Below, piece by piece: positions 53,341 to 64,000 of a stretch of DNA of 64,000 nucleotides. The stretch is from Argyresthia goedartella. Its lineage: Eukaryota > Arthropoda > Insecta > Lepidoptera > Argyresthiidae. A program made the translations under genes and the position numbers. The DNA is taken from positions 12,147,579 through 12,211,578 of the forward strand of contig OX463816.1 of the NCBI GenBank assembly GCA_949825045.1, in the 5' to 3' direction. The notes under the pieces are model-generated. The model did not search any database, was not told the DNA's origin, and saw only the letters and a list, made by a program, of their open reading frames with translations. How positions within the stretch are numbered: position 1 is the stretch's first letter; every line of letters begins with the position of its first letter.

Positions 53341-56300
53341 TTTGTTAAAGTTTTTAACTTGTTTTAATTATTGAGTGCCATTTGGTGCAGCCACCATTCT
53401 GAGCAGGGTCTGAGGAGCGGGCACGAGATCTTGTGAGTCTTCCCAGACATGGGTTTTTGTCCACTCCCAACCATTCTAGCACCTGGTGGCCCTCCAAGAA
53501 TTATATTTTGCAGCCTCTATGGTAGGGGGTGGCGGGCAAGGTTGACTTTGGCCGTTGCTGCCGATTCTACAAATGTAGGATGTTCAACATTCTCTTATAT
53601 CCTCCATAGAGGTTCATCAAGATCTTTTCGCCAGCATTTCCTTCCTGGTTTGGTTGGAGTTTGGATCAAGGACAATGCTGGCTAGGTCTATCCAGTGGGG
53701 GTGTCTTTTGTGGACGTTGCACCACTTCATCTTGCCTTGCCAGTCAGGGGCAGGGTGGCACATCCACAAACGGCATGCAGAAATAAAACCATCCCTCATG
53801 GAACATGCATTTCTACACATGTGAAGGATTTTTTTGGATAACTTATTAAATGACTGAATGACCTGAGTGACTGATACACCAATGCACAGCCTAAACTGCT
53901 GGTCCTAGAGACATGAAACTTTGTACAGGGGATCTTTATATAGGTATAGCGTAGGCAGGACTAAAAAGGGATTTGGCGTAATTATTTCCCTAAGGGTGGG
54001 AGCCATAGAAATTTGAGTAACTGAGCAAGTGATTTTTCAAATTTCCCCTTGCTAACGGGGGGAAGATGGGGTGTGAACTTTGTGTGGACATAAAAAACTT
54101 CTTGACTTATGGAGCTGAAATTTGGCAGATGGGTAGTTTTTTATTCGAAATTCGAATTCGAAAGAATGGTTTTGCCAGTTGGTGTTTAAATTTCGTAGTT
54201 TTCCGAGCCCCACGGGAGTAGCACATGGGTTTTCAGGATTGCAAATTTTATCACAAATCGTAATTGCATGCGCATTTGCGACGTTTCCCATTTGGTTTTG
54301 ATATAAAGTGTAGGTACTAATCATTAGGTATTGAATTTAAGACCACGAAGATACCATCACCAGAATGGTTCCATGTAGTTATCTCAGGTGATGATAAAAG
54401 TACTGGTGCTTGGTACTATTAAACGTAGAAAAGCTGGTCAAAGTCTATTTCCAAGATGTTCTAATAAATCTACTTCGTTACATCTAATAAGAGCGTTAAA
54501 AACATGAATGCATTTGACACAAACAATAAATACTTCTTGACGTTAGCCAAATCGATTTCACATTGTATCTCAAGAGATAATAAATAAAATGTAGTGCAAA
54601 ATATTTCATTGTTAGTTTTGTCTATTGACTTGTAGTTAACATAAACAACATTCGTCACGGATTATCTCAGATGAGTCAATAATAGACAGTTGCCATGCCA
54701 CTCTTATTATTGTTCTAGTATTGCCATATTTGGGAATTGCGTCTATATGGGGCTATGTTAGCCATTTACCCCCCAGGTGACGCAAGTGTGTGTGGAGGTC
54801 TGTCAAAGTGTTGATTGGTAGGTTTCGGTGCTGTCATTTAAATTTAAAAATATGTCAATCAACAGTTAAAATCATCATCAAAATCAAAATCATCAAATCA
54901 AAGAGGCGCTGCCCAATCGGGTAATCCAAGAACTACTCAGATTTGGAACACGTGTTTGTAAGCCCACATAGATTATGCAAATACACGAATCTAAAACAAA
55001 TGCAAATCTGATTCTAGACTATTCGAATGCAGATCCATCAATAAATATAATATTATTGTAAATTAATACGTAAGGATCGAATTGATAACCTCTTTATAAG
55101 GTCGGTTAATACCTTATTTTCAGGAAATATGTTTATTAAATAAAACAAAGTGTAAACAAAACAAAGTTTATTTCCGTAAACCGTTCTGAATCGCGAATAA
55201 CAGCATGTATGGTCATCTTTTTAAGATAATGTCGTAGATTCTATAAGTAGAATGTTACTGCCAGTTTCTTGTGCTGCTTTTCCTCCTTTGACAAATTTGG
55301 AAATCAATTAAGAACATGACACCTGAAATATATAGAGAATGACAATAATTCGCCGGCCAGCTTAAACATTTAAGCTAACGGAAACTTGCACACATTATAA
55401 TAACAACACTGACCTGTGGCAACAGATACTCATTGTTGCCGTGCTTCCTTTTGAAAAATGATTTCACCTTTAGAAAAATATTTCTTGCATCACTTTTTAT
55501 AGATATCGGCCTGGTACATGCTTTAAAAATTCCAATATTTCAACAAACATCACGGAATACTCGAGCTCGATCAGAACATGATCAGAATTAACAGTGGAAT
55601 GGTGTTTCAAATATGGCGGCCGCAGTTCTGAATTCTGACATTTCACAGTCTGAATTCTGACATCACTTACTAGGTCTGTACAAAGGTTTACTCTAACAAA
55701 ATTCGTCGTACAAGGGTAATTACAACAGTATCTAGGCAATTTCCGGTTTCTGTCGTAACCAACTTAGATATTCTGGAAGGACTTGTGTGTGGAAGGACTT
55801 TCTTGTTTCGTGCCTAACCTAGGCACTATGCATCTATTTTGTGAGCTGTTTACATATGCTAGCTAATATATTCTATTTATATACTACTATACTACCATAC
55901 TCTAAACTAGAAACCGCTGAGTACTTGCCTTACTAGCTTACTACTCTACAATGTCTATTGAGTTTTATAATTACTTAATTCTGCCAGCCCCTTTAGGTTG
56001 GAGGAATTCTATTATTCTAACACCTACATCTACTAGCACACTCGTGTCTCTAGACCCTGTACCAGGCCGCAGTGTTACTGTCACTGACGAGGGATACTAC
56101 CCCTACGTCATTAATGTTGAGCTGACAGTAGTAGCCAAGCTATTGTGGCTCACTATTCATGTCTAAAACATGCTCTAGCCGCGGTCTTTGATTAACATTT
56201 TCTTACAGTAAACCTACTTTAATTTGCTAGGTCCTCGACCATCGTTTCAATCTAAGCAAGTATTTTTGGAAACAGAAGCTTATCACATCAAACATCCTAT

Positions 56301-56572
56301 CAAACAGCATCAAAAATTCAAATTTCAGAGGTAGAGCTACGGCCGATACTCTCTGGATAAAGCTACTCAACTATTTACTGACTTCATACAACTACCGAGT
56401 TCACTTCCATAGGCTAGGGCAGGGGGGTTAACTGTTGTTTGAACTGTGTCAAGGATTATACCTACAAGGCACTCGTGTTAGCTCAGTATACAGCTCACGG
56501 CATTCGTGTTAGCTCAGTATACAGCTCACGGCACGCAAGCAACGTTGTGATATAGTTTTAATTGTCATCCCC
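53341..56572. other. Intergenic, mostly unassigned
   Basis: The GC-richer stretch at 53370-53830 has a Cys/Trp-rich minus-strand frame (residues CRNACSMRDGF, CHPAPDWQGKMKWC, CNVHKRHPHW). It looks like a decayed transposon-encoded zinc-binding protein, but I cannot name it. Sequence around 53830-54250 ('gagacatgaaactttgtaca', 'ttatggagctgaaatttggc', 'gccccacgggagtagcacat') has the feel of another dispersed lepidopteran repeat. Nothing else was recognised. Confidence 0.35.
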
Positions 56573-56698
56573 TCTACCTCTACCTAAACACAGCTGTTAT
56601 ACCTCCATTACCTACCTACTTGAGCTCAAGAAATCTTGATACACGTCGCTTCATGAATTATGAGCGGTGGTCTTGTATGCGCACTAGTTATTTTTTAA
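56573..56698 (+). repeat. Direct repeat E, copy 1
   Basis: 'ctctacctctacctaaacac' through 'atacacgtcgcttcatgaat' and 'gtggtcttgtatgcgcacta' is repeated almost exactly at 57478-57607. The last part overlaps dispersed repeat R1. Confidence 0.88.
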
Positions 56699-56732
56699 GG
56701 GATTAAATTGCACATCAAAAATACTTATTTGC

Positions 56733-56850
56733 ACAGCAAATATCAGCGAAATGCTGCGGTAGCTTAGGTGAAGGGTAAAGGGAGTGAGCGAAGCGAAGCC
56801 CTCTTGATCCTTCGTGTTAGGTTGAACATGTAAGAACAACAAAAAAAATA
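56733..56850 (-). repeat. Segment shared with the 603-bp element of 18227-18829
   Basis: 'gcggtagcttaggtgaagg' ... 'gtgttaggttgaacatgtaagaacaa' is the reverse complement of 18513-18615 ('ttgttcttacctgtcaaccta', 'cttcacctaagataccgc'). It suggests a second, decayed copy of that element family. A shorter echo is at 61790-61815. Confidence 0.65.
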
Positions 56851-57477
56851 TAAATAGCTCTAATCCATATCTCCTCATAACGTATATTATACGTTTTTTT
56901 TGAAATATTTCATTTATTCTATTTGTACTTAAAACCAGCAAAGAAACTGGCCTAAATGAAAAAAAAACTAGAAATTGAAAATTGGTACGAAATATGTGTA
57001 AAAGTTACTTTTTTCTTCAAAAATCTTTAATGTCCCATAACTCCACAGCGGTATTTTTAGGTAGGGTGTTTCATAGTTACAATGGTTAGTTTTGACCCAT
57101 CCTAGCATCTCCCAATGTATGTAGGTCGACAAATCAGTAACCCTGTATAACTGAAGAACACGCTGGACTGTTTTTAATGATCTCTTATTTGTTGGATTCG
57201 GTTCTGCCCCTAATAGCAGAATAACTATCAAATTAAAGGATCACTTCACGGGAAAAAACAGAAAAATAATTTTTAAATAAATTAGATTTTGAACTCCGCC
57301 ATCTTCCGGAATGACAGCTCAGTCATTGTCGTCATTGACAGAGGAGGTGGGTCAGTACACTCAGTGTTGCGCCATAAAACAATCCTTAAGGCTAGGTCAC
57401 TTTTAACAAAACTATTAAAAACCATAAACGTTTAAACATGAATTCAAACTTGTTTCTCGACAAATACAGTAGGAGAT
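56851..57477. other. Intergenic, nothing recognised
   Basis: The minus-strand frame 57231-56968 carries no motif I recognise. The interval lies between the two copies of direct repeat E. Confidence 0.4.
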
Positions 57478-57607
57478 CCCCTCTACCTCTACCTAAACAC
57501 AGCTGTTATACCTACATTACCTACCTACTCGAGCTCGAGAAATCTTGATACACGTCGCTTCATGAATTTATGAGCGGTGGTCTTGTATGCGCACTAGTAA
57601 TTTTTTA
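57478..57607 (+). repeat. Direct repeat E, copy 2
   Basis: Partner of 56573-56698, differing at only a handful of positions. The two are about 905 bp apart. Confidence 0.88.
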
Positions 57608-57962
57608 AAAGGAATACGAATGTAAAAGAAAGTGACAGCGTTAATTTCTTCCACATAATAAAGAAAAGAGAGCGCAAAAAATGCGCTTGACTCAAACTAA
57701 AATAACGTAGCGTCAAACCACATAAAAATTGTTTCGAAATAAACTACGCTATTTTGTCAAAAAGTTTTTCAATGTGAGTTTACGAATACATAATAATCAC
57801 ATTTTTGACTGCAATTCCGCTATGAAATTAGTTAGGATTTCAGAATTACAGAAAAACATAAAACAATTTAGAGTTCTTTTCGCAATTCAAATCTATCGTG
57901 TTTTTTTTATCCAATCGCGTTTTCAGTCAATCAGTGAATATCTTAATAGCAGTATTTGTTTG
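57606..57962 (-). repeat. MITE family M, truncated copy
   Basis: It matches the body of 14281-14725 in reverse: 'aggaatacgaatgtaaa', 'aagtgacagcgttaattt', 'gaaaagagagcgc', 'gtgagtttacgaatac', 'cagaattacag'. It lacks both inverted termini. Confidence 0.75.
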
Positions 57963-58211
57963 TAATACTTCTTTGTAATACTTTATTGCACAAAACAGTG
58001 ATAACAAAACAAATATAAAGGAAAGAACATGTATAAAGACGAGCTCTAACAAGCGATTTCTTTCAGCAAACCTGAGAATGGAGAGGAAAAAAGGAAACTA
58101 AAGGTAGATTATGTGCACAACAATAAAAATGTTAATAAAAATACTACTTTCCAATATCTACATAATACTAAAAATAATGCTATATATAAATATTTAACAA
58201 ATACATAAATA

Positions 58212-58750
58212 GTAGATACAAATAAATACTAATACTTATTATGGAAGAGTTTTGCAGAGTTGTAAGTAGTGACCGAGTGTGAGGTCTCCGTGGCCTATCC
58301 GAAGACAGAAAAACAAAACGATCCCGTAAGAAGCCAAGATAGCGAGGATTACATAAAATATTGAAGAGGCAAATGAGGACATGGGGATCCCGTCGAAAGC
58401 GAATCGGGAGCCATTTCAACTCCCTGCGATACTCCGAGACGTGGTAGAACTTGCGCAGATGAAAACAAACCGAATCCCGAGGTTTTGAAGTCGCTCGAGT
58501 TTTTCAGTTGCTCTTCGTTTGCGCTTGCCCAGCAGACATCAGCGTAATCAATCAGGGGAATCTTGACCGATTACGCTGCCCAGTCTCTTCTTCTGAAGAG
58601 ACTGGGCAAGCGTGATTTTTGTCTGACGAGGCAGGAAGTTTTGAAGACGCCTGAGGGAGTGGAAAGTGGCAAAGATACGTCTACTAACCTCGCTGACATG
58701 CTCTGACCAGGACAGCTAATTATCAAACACAACTCCTAGATTTTTGGCCT
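58212..58750 (-). pseudogene. LINE reverse-transcriptase thumb fragment
   Basis: On the minus strand: LSWSEHVSEVSRRIFATFHS, LRRLQNFLPRQTKITLAQSL, then IPLIDYADVCWA in another frame, and finally MKWLPIRFRRDPHVLICLF and ILCNPRYLGFLRDRF. This is the C-terminal region of a Jockey-superfamily ORF2. It contains a local inverted duplication (58578-58607) that creates a hairpin. Nothing of the catalytic region survives. Confidence 0.7.
58578..58607. repeat. Hairpin within the LINE fragment
   Basis: The 13-bp arms gcccagtctcttc / gaagagactgggc surround ttct. A second pair ('agcgtaatc' near 58537 and 'gattacgct' at 58569) is adjacent. Confidence 0.85.
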
Positions 58751-58861
58751 TGGTGCTGTTTATATGTTTAACTTTTTTTTTCGGATTCTTACTCAGACAT
58801 TTTGCTGTATTATATAAGACTATAATTATAAGATTTACACACTATTGTGACCATCACAATA

Positions 58862-58962
58862 TTAAGGTGATACAAAAAAATGGGGTTTATTTCGAATCCA
58901 TTTACCCCATTATAAAGTCATCCATAAATTCGATTATTGGGTTAACGATTACTGAGTCGAAT
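58862..58962 (+). repeat. MITE family M, terminal fragment
   Basis: 'attaaggtgatacaaaaaaa' then 'cgaatccatttaccccatta', 'taaagtcatc' and 'gggttaacgattactgag' match the left 100 bp of 14281-14725. It is preceded by TTAA. Confidence 0.75.
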
Positions 58963-59559
58963 ATGACATCATATAACAATATTCCACATATTTGCCTTTG
59001 ACCATATTCGTTATTTTTCACAGTCATGGCTTTCATAACATCCTGTTTCTTCATATTTGCGATTCTGCAGAATTGCACAATTGATGTGATATGTGAAATA
59101 TTGCATGAATGATGATGATCAGAGAAACTATTCTCATTGTTTATTTTATTTTCATATCTTGTTTATATAAATGAAAATAAATTGTTAGAGAATTCCTAAG
59201 GGCAGCGGTCATGCTGCGGGCCCATATGACAGCTAGAAACAAACTGCTGCTGCTGCCGTGACGATCTCTAAAGGCGGTGAACTACCGCGCTATATCCTTA
59301 AATACTGTCATGGTATAATACTACTTATTGAGGCTATTCGTTTAATAAGGTAATAAAATAAATAGTCCCTACGCTTATACTAGAGTGATAAAATAAAAGG
59401 AAAACTCAAAAAATAACAATTTACAAGGTTAACAAAAAACAACGTAGTACGGTCATGTTAAAAAATGGATTCCGAATTGTCACTTTTTATGAGTGGGTCA
59501 TTATAATGGTCATAACTTGGGCCACAACTCTCATCCGATTCTGAGCTAAAGCTGTCATG
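58963..59559. other. Intergenic, nothing recognised
   Basis: No gene or known repeat was recognised in this AT-rich interval. Confidence 0.4.
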
Positions 59560-60700
59560 ATCTTCAAAATAGATCATCATAATCACATATGACTTTTAAG
59601 GTTTCAGCTATTAACATTTCTTGGTTTGCGAACTTTTCCATTACGTTAGCACCTGTGTAATGTTTAATTATTGGTCTTTTAGGATATTTTTTCGTACAAC
59701 CAGCAAGAATTCGTTTCATCCGGAAATCTTGTTGTTTGGCTTCTTTTTTTACCTTACTTAAAAAATATAAATAGTTTTGGGTGGCGACCAAATCTGATAC
59801 CAATTCACCGTTCCAGCAAATTGGTAGTTCTATTCAGCTCGTTGTGGCAACTAAACACCTCGGGTTTTATTTTTTACATTCACTCTTGTTTATATTATTT
59901 GGTGAACCGAACAAATACTTCTGGAGCAGGTATGAGTTCAGTAATCATACGAAAACCATCCGCTGGTGAAAATAATGCTGATTTGCATAACTGTCTTGTT
60001 ACGTTTTTACCAATCGTATCACTTATTTTTTTTAGCCTTTCTCCAGTTAGCTTGTTGATAATGGAAGAAACCCCTTTTATGATCACATTTTTAGATACCT
60101 TTAATCGTCTTTGTCGCCTAGTTCAAAGTCACTTTTAAATTGTAAAATTTTCAGTGATAGTTTTTCTTTCAATATTTAAAACTATAGCTCTTATGTGTTT
60201 TGTAATTGGTTTAGAAGCAAAGCGTAAATTACGGGTACGATTGTAGTTGCCTCATCAGTATACTCTTTTAAATCTGCATGCAGCATATAAGATAAGATAA
60301 GATAATTTATTGGTTATTGTACATTACATTACATTATATTATATTGTATACAATTGGAAGAATGATGATGGCGTTACTTTAAATGTTCCATCGCCCAAAA
60401 AATTTGTTGTCTTTTGAATCGTCTCCCTACCTTGAGATGTAGCAAATTCATAGATATTAAATTCGTCACTAACTAAGAAATCTTCTGAAAGAATTTCGGG
60501 TAATGTGATGTCGTCAATATTTTCAAAAGAACTTTTGTCGACCATCAACGCTTTTTACCGTCGCTCATAAACTGAGTATCTTTCAGTTTTAAAATCAGGA
60601 ATCTTTTTAGAATCCATCACGGTTGCTTCCCCCTTTAAAACCGCAAACTCCTTTTCAAATACTCTTTGGAAATACTAAGTATAATTCCAACATCTGCAAA
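59560..60700 (-). pseudogene. Mutator-like (MULE) transposase relic
   Basis: Minus-strand pieces in order: FLGDGTFKVTPSSFFQLYTI (60399-60340), the DGTFK catalytic start of MULE domains in insect FLYWCH-type transposases; VPVIYALLLN and LKILQFKSDFEL (60250-60130), the second conserved block; KGVSSIINKLTGERLKKI, TRQLCKSALFSPADGFRMI (60080-59950); and KQQDFRMKRILAGCTKKYPK (59730-59660) near the C-terminus. Frameshifts and stops separate the pieces, and a GATAA microsatellite with flanking AT repeats (about 60288-60352) is inserted after the first block. The N-terminal zinc finger is not visible. No terminal inverted repeats were found. Confidence 0.7.
60288..60315 (+). repeat. (GATAA)n microsatellite
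   Basis: 'ataagataagataagataat' lies within the MULE relic, probably the tail of a tiny LINE insertion. Confidence 0.7.
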
Positions 60701-61487
60701 CTATGTGAAGCGAAGAGTTTTTATTAAAAGTATGAACATAACACGAAACGAACCACCATCTGTGCCAATACAGACAATACGCTGACATATTTGCATAAGA
60801 ACAAGGTTTTGAGTCACCTTTTCTATGAACATTTATCGTGTATTCGCTGATGACTAATACATATTTTTATAATTATAAGTTTTTACATATACGAAGCGGT
60901 CTTTTCGAAAAAAAATGTATGGTTATATGGCAAGTAGTTTAATTGAATTTGTACTAAAATTGGCCATTTGTACCAAGCGGTTACCGCTAGTATTCTAGGT
61001 AGATTGTACCAAACTTGTATTTGGTATTTCAATACAATGAATACAATGTGAAGCGTGAAGCTGACATCCACAAACAAACTACTTAAGCTACCCATCTACG
61101 TGTATAACCTGGCCCTAATACTGCTGCTGGTGTCATACTGAAAGTTGTACTGAAAGTTGCTCAGCCGCCTTCGTTACTAAAAACGACCGAAAATCACTAA
61201 ACGTAAGTTTGCCATAAACGCAATCTGTGTTATTTTTCTGTGGATTGCACTTAAAAACTTTTTACTCACACCTGTTTTACTTAAATTAGATATACTATTA
61301 TAATACTATATGTCTTCATTGCTGTAATGGAGAAGATTCTAGAGTTTAAATGGTTACGTAATGTTGTGGTTGGCTATTCTGTTTTCTGACGGAATATTTG
61401 ACCGTCACGGTCTGTTTAGTTGGCTGATAGCCGAAATTTCGAACCCGAGCAAAGAAAAATGAAAAAGCATTGCCTTCCAATGACATT
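60701..61487. other. Intergenic, nothing recognised
   Basis: No coding or repeat signature was identified. Confidence 0.4.
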
Positions 61488-61699
61488 AAACATTTATATA
61501 CAGGAACATACAGTGCTTCTAGCCCCACACTATGATACCCTGTCTCGTGGGAACCAGAAACAGCGACGGCACAGACAACCTATGGGTATATGTATAAACA
61601 TCCAAGACCTGGGTTTTTTTTTCTCCCCAGCCGAGATATAAACCCGGGACCTCCCGCTTAGAAGGCAGAGCCATGACAAGCAACCCCACAGAGGTCGTA
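61488..61699 (-). repeat. SINE family B, copy 3
   Basis: Reverse complement: the body ('taaacatttatatacagga', 'tcgtgggaaccagaaacag') comes first and the tRNA-like head last ('gggacctcccgcttagaag', 'cagaggtcgta'). Full length but diverged. Confidence 0.85.
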
Positions 61700-62403
61700 G
61701 GTAAAATAATATGTCAACAAATATAATGATCACCAAAATATTTTTTTCCTACCCAAAATGGGTAAATTATCTCCAAATTAGTCCAAGTTAGGTTAAACAT
61801 GTAAGAACAACAAAAAATACTTAAAACATAAACTTAAGTAGGTACACAAAACATAAAAAGAAGTTTAGGGAACATTTATCCGAACACCATTAATTGGTGG
61901 TCGTTTACTAATTCTGGCGAATTTAAATTCTAATTTATTGGTAGTAAAATAGGTGCGTTTTTGGTGATCGTTTTAAGATAAGCCAAATAATATGCGTATT
62001 TTTTTTCAAAGTGCGAAAATCGTAGCAATCTTTGTAACTGTAAGAAATAAAACTATATCATAATTCTCTAACTACAAATTAAAAATCTGCCACTTTTCCA
62101 GTCTTCGGTCCATTTTAGTTAGCAATTAGGAGGGCAAGGAGGCAAGATAGGGCAGAGGTTTTACCTAAAAACAAATGTCACGAACATTAGTAGTTTATAA
62201 ACAAGGAAGAAATACCTCAACGAGTCAGTCAGCGCACGCCACCAACACGCACGCAGGACATAAAGTCACCTTCAACATCAAGAACAGGATAAAAGGTGGC
62301 ATTGCCTTAGGTTACCACTTTTCCTCAAATCTGGTTCCGGCCTAGAAACTGGGTACAAAACGTCTCAAGTCAGTGAATTAGATATTTCTTTACTTCTAGT
62401 TTT
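61700..62403. other. Intergenic, nothing recognised
   Basis: Only a short echo of the 'taggttaaacatgtaagaac' motif at 61792 was noticed. Confidence 0.4.
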
Positions 62404-62792
62404 TACCCGACTACAGCTAAGCCAAAAGGAGGGTTAAGTGTTTGACTGGTATGTATAGGTATGTTAAGTCTTGTATGTATGGATGTTCATTTGTACAACC
62501 AGAACATAATTTTACGAATAAGGTATCCAAAGAAGCGTCTTGACTTGAGACGTCAGACTTAATTCAACATGGCGCCCTGTTAAGGGCAATAGTCGTACAT
62601 AAATAAACATAAAAAGGTTTTGTACAGCGTGTTGGGTATCAAATTGAAGGGATTAAATATAATTTATATTACGAGCTCTTTCTCGCTGCTTTGGTTGCAT
62701 TTAGAAGATTTGTTAGAATTGTATTTTGACTGGCCGGTAGTAACCGGTTTAACGCTGTGGAGCGCGATGTTTTAGCAGTCGGGTTTTAGCTA
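62404..62792. repeat. Lepidopteran repeat with 'acccgact/agtcgggt' ends
   Basis: It starts 'tttacccgactacagctaag' and 'ccaaaaggagggttaagtg' and ends 'agcagtcgggttttag'. The opening is a widely seen repeat motif in moth genomes, and the two ends are inverted over 8 bp. No ORF. Confidence 0.5.
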
Positions 62793-63394
62793 TTTTTTTT
62801 GTTTTAGTTCGGGTTTCGAACTTATTGTCTTATTTTATTACTCTTCAGTTTACTTCACGTAGAGTAGTTTCAATTAAGTTTAAATTCCTCTTTTAAGTGT
62901 AAGGAACTTATTTCTATTTTAAAAGCAACCAATATTTTTTAGGAAATACCCTAAAACCTACCGTATGATATATAGTGTAGTGCGTGTATATAGGGAGGGA
63001 CGTAGCGTAAATTAAATTAGTAATTACAGAGAAAAACATGCAATTTTAATGCAGTTGCGGTTCCACTTTACTTCTGTGGCGTGTGTATACGACCAAGCGT
63101 GATAAGTAACAATTTGAGTATTATTTTATATAATTTGAGTATTATTTATTATTTTAACTTGGTGGAACGTAGATATATTGTATAAATTTTAATAAAATAG
63201 CAGAGAATAATGCTTTAAACCCTGAAGTAGAGAAATAATTAATTGCATTAATAACGGGGACCTTTGCACGGACGAGGTATCGCGGAGACATTTTTATCAG
63301 CGTAGGGTAAATATTAAATTAAAACAATTACTCCAGGCGGAAAGATATCGACCCGCAGTGTGAGAGGGACGGAATCACAGAAAAATGAGATAAC
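62793..63394. other. Intergenic, nothing recognised
   Basis: AT-rich with no recognisable element. Confidence 0.4.
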
Positions 63395-63728
63395 GTAGCG
63401 CTTAACCACAGGAAAATTGTTTAAAAATACACTACGCTATTTTATTGAAAATATTTTCAAGGAGAGTTTACGAATACTTAATATTCACATTTTGAACGCA
63501 GTTCCACAATGAAATTAGTAATAATTTCAGAATAACAGGAAAACATAAAACAATATAGAGGTCTTTTCGTAATTAAATTCTATCGAGAAAACATCCGATC
63601 GCGTTTTCCTTTAGTGAGAACCTTAATCAAATACTCAATAAACGTTAACTCAAAAATCAAATCTGTAGATGACTTCATGGTGGAGTAAATGGATTCGAAA
63701 AAAAAACCTTTTTTTCGTATCACTTTAA
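63395..63728 (-). repeat. MITE family M, partial copy with one terminus
   Basis: It matches the body of 57606-57962 ('aacgtagcgcttaaccacag', 'actacgctattttat', 'gagtttacgaatac') and continues to the terminus 'tttttcgtatcacttTAA', with TTAA at 63725-63728. The opposite terminus is missing. Confidence 0.75.
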
Positions 63729-64000
63729 AGGAGTGCAAATATGGGGTAGGAGCAAAAAAAAACGATTCAGGCTTGCCGAGTGCCTGTGCACTTTTGAATC
63801 ACTGCGCCTCAAAATAATCATATTACAAGCCTTCTTGTGGCAATATATTTCTTAATTCCTATTCTATGAGAGCGCGCGCCGTGCTACGTCACGCAATGCC
63901 AGGAAAGTCTCGTAAACAAAGACTGTTTATTACTTCCACGGTCCACCACTACCTACGAACTAACTATATTATGTAACTATATAATTATATTTTTTTGTTT
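63729..64000. other. Window end, nothing recognised
   Basis: Short intergenic remainder; a 'gagagcgcgcgccgtgctac' GC-rich patch at 63868-63888. Confidence 0.4.

Noticed and set aside
1..64000. CRISPR arrays, bacterial operons, rRNA genes
   Set aside because: No regular spacer-repeat arrays, no Shine-Dalgarno-led gene runs and no rRNA motifs; the DNA is eukaryotic with spliceosomal introns.

Overview
The window is insect nuclear DNA, most probably from a moth or butterfly. It is AT-rich and packed with nested transposons. tRNA-derived SINEs recur, as do stock lepidopteran repeats such as the block around the 'tacggaaccc' motif and the block starting 'ccgacttcaaaaa'. Its one recognisable host protein gene, cytohesin, reads closest to Drosophila steppke. 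Species cannot be named from sequence alone.

1-30.6 kb: the 3' majority of a cytohesin gene (Arf GEF, Sec7 + PH) on the plus strand. Seven coding exons with GT/AG borders and consistent phases run from 5833 to the stop at 27325; the exon(s) for the extreme N-terminus lie upstream of the window. A 3'UTR of about 3.2 kb follows, with a likely poly(A) signal at 30563. The introns hold three SINE families (some nested or interrupted), several MITE-like elements, and a nearly full-length CR1/Jockey-type LINE with both ORFs open (about 21.42-25.76 kb). That LINE ends only 54 bp before exon 6. The last exon carries a 3-fold tandem repeat of its own coding end.

30.9-42.7 kb: a cluster of DNA transposons. 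It has a TIR-bounded Tc1/mariner-superfamily element with DD82E spacing (minus strand, 30961-33205), a fold-back element whose loop carries CCTAA telomere-like repeats, a tRNA-Val(TAC) gene, a TIR-bounded maT-like DD37D mariner (34729-36036) and a decayed Tc1-like DD34E element. Against the Tc1-like copy lies a near-perfect 1.18-kb palindrome (40943-42120) built on a LINE reverse-transcriptase fragment.

42.7-64 kb: degenerate retroelements, mostly on the minus strand. A Jockey-like LINE (about 44.88-48.68 kb) is split by a 1126-bp hAT-like element with an exact 8-bp target duplication. A second LINE of another type (49.5-50.8 kb) lies between diverged direct repeats. Further reverse-transcriptase scraps, a Mutator-like transposase relic (59.56-60.70 kb) and several MITE copies follow. 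No host protein gene is recognisable downstream of cytohesin.

Cytohesin is the only multi-exon functional unit. The other genes are selfish elements whose relation to one another is nesting and mutual interruption. Reading frames, splice sites, TIRs and target duplications were found by eye; family names rest on remembered motifs, not on database searches.
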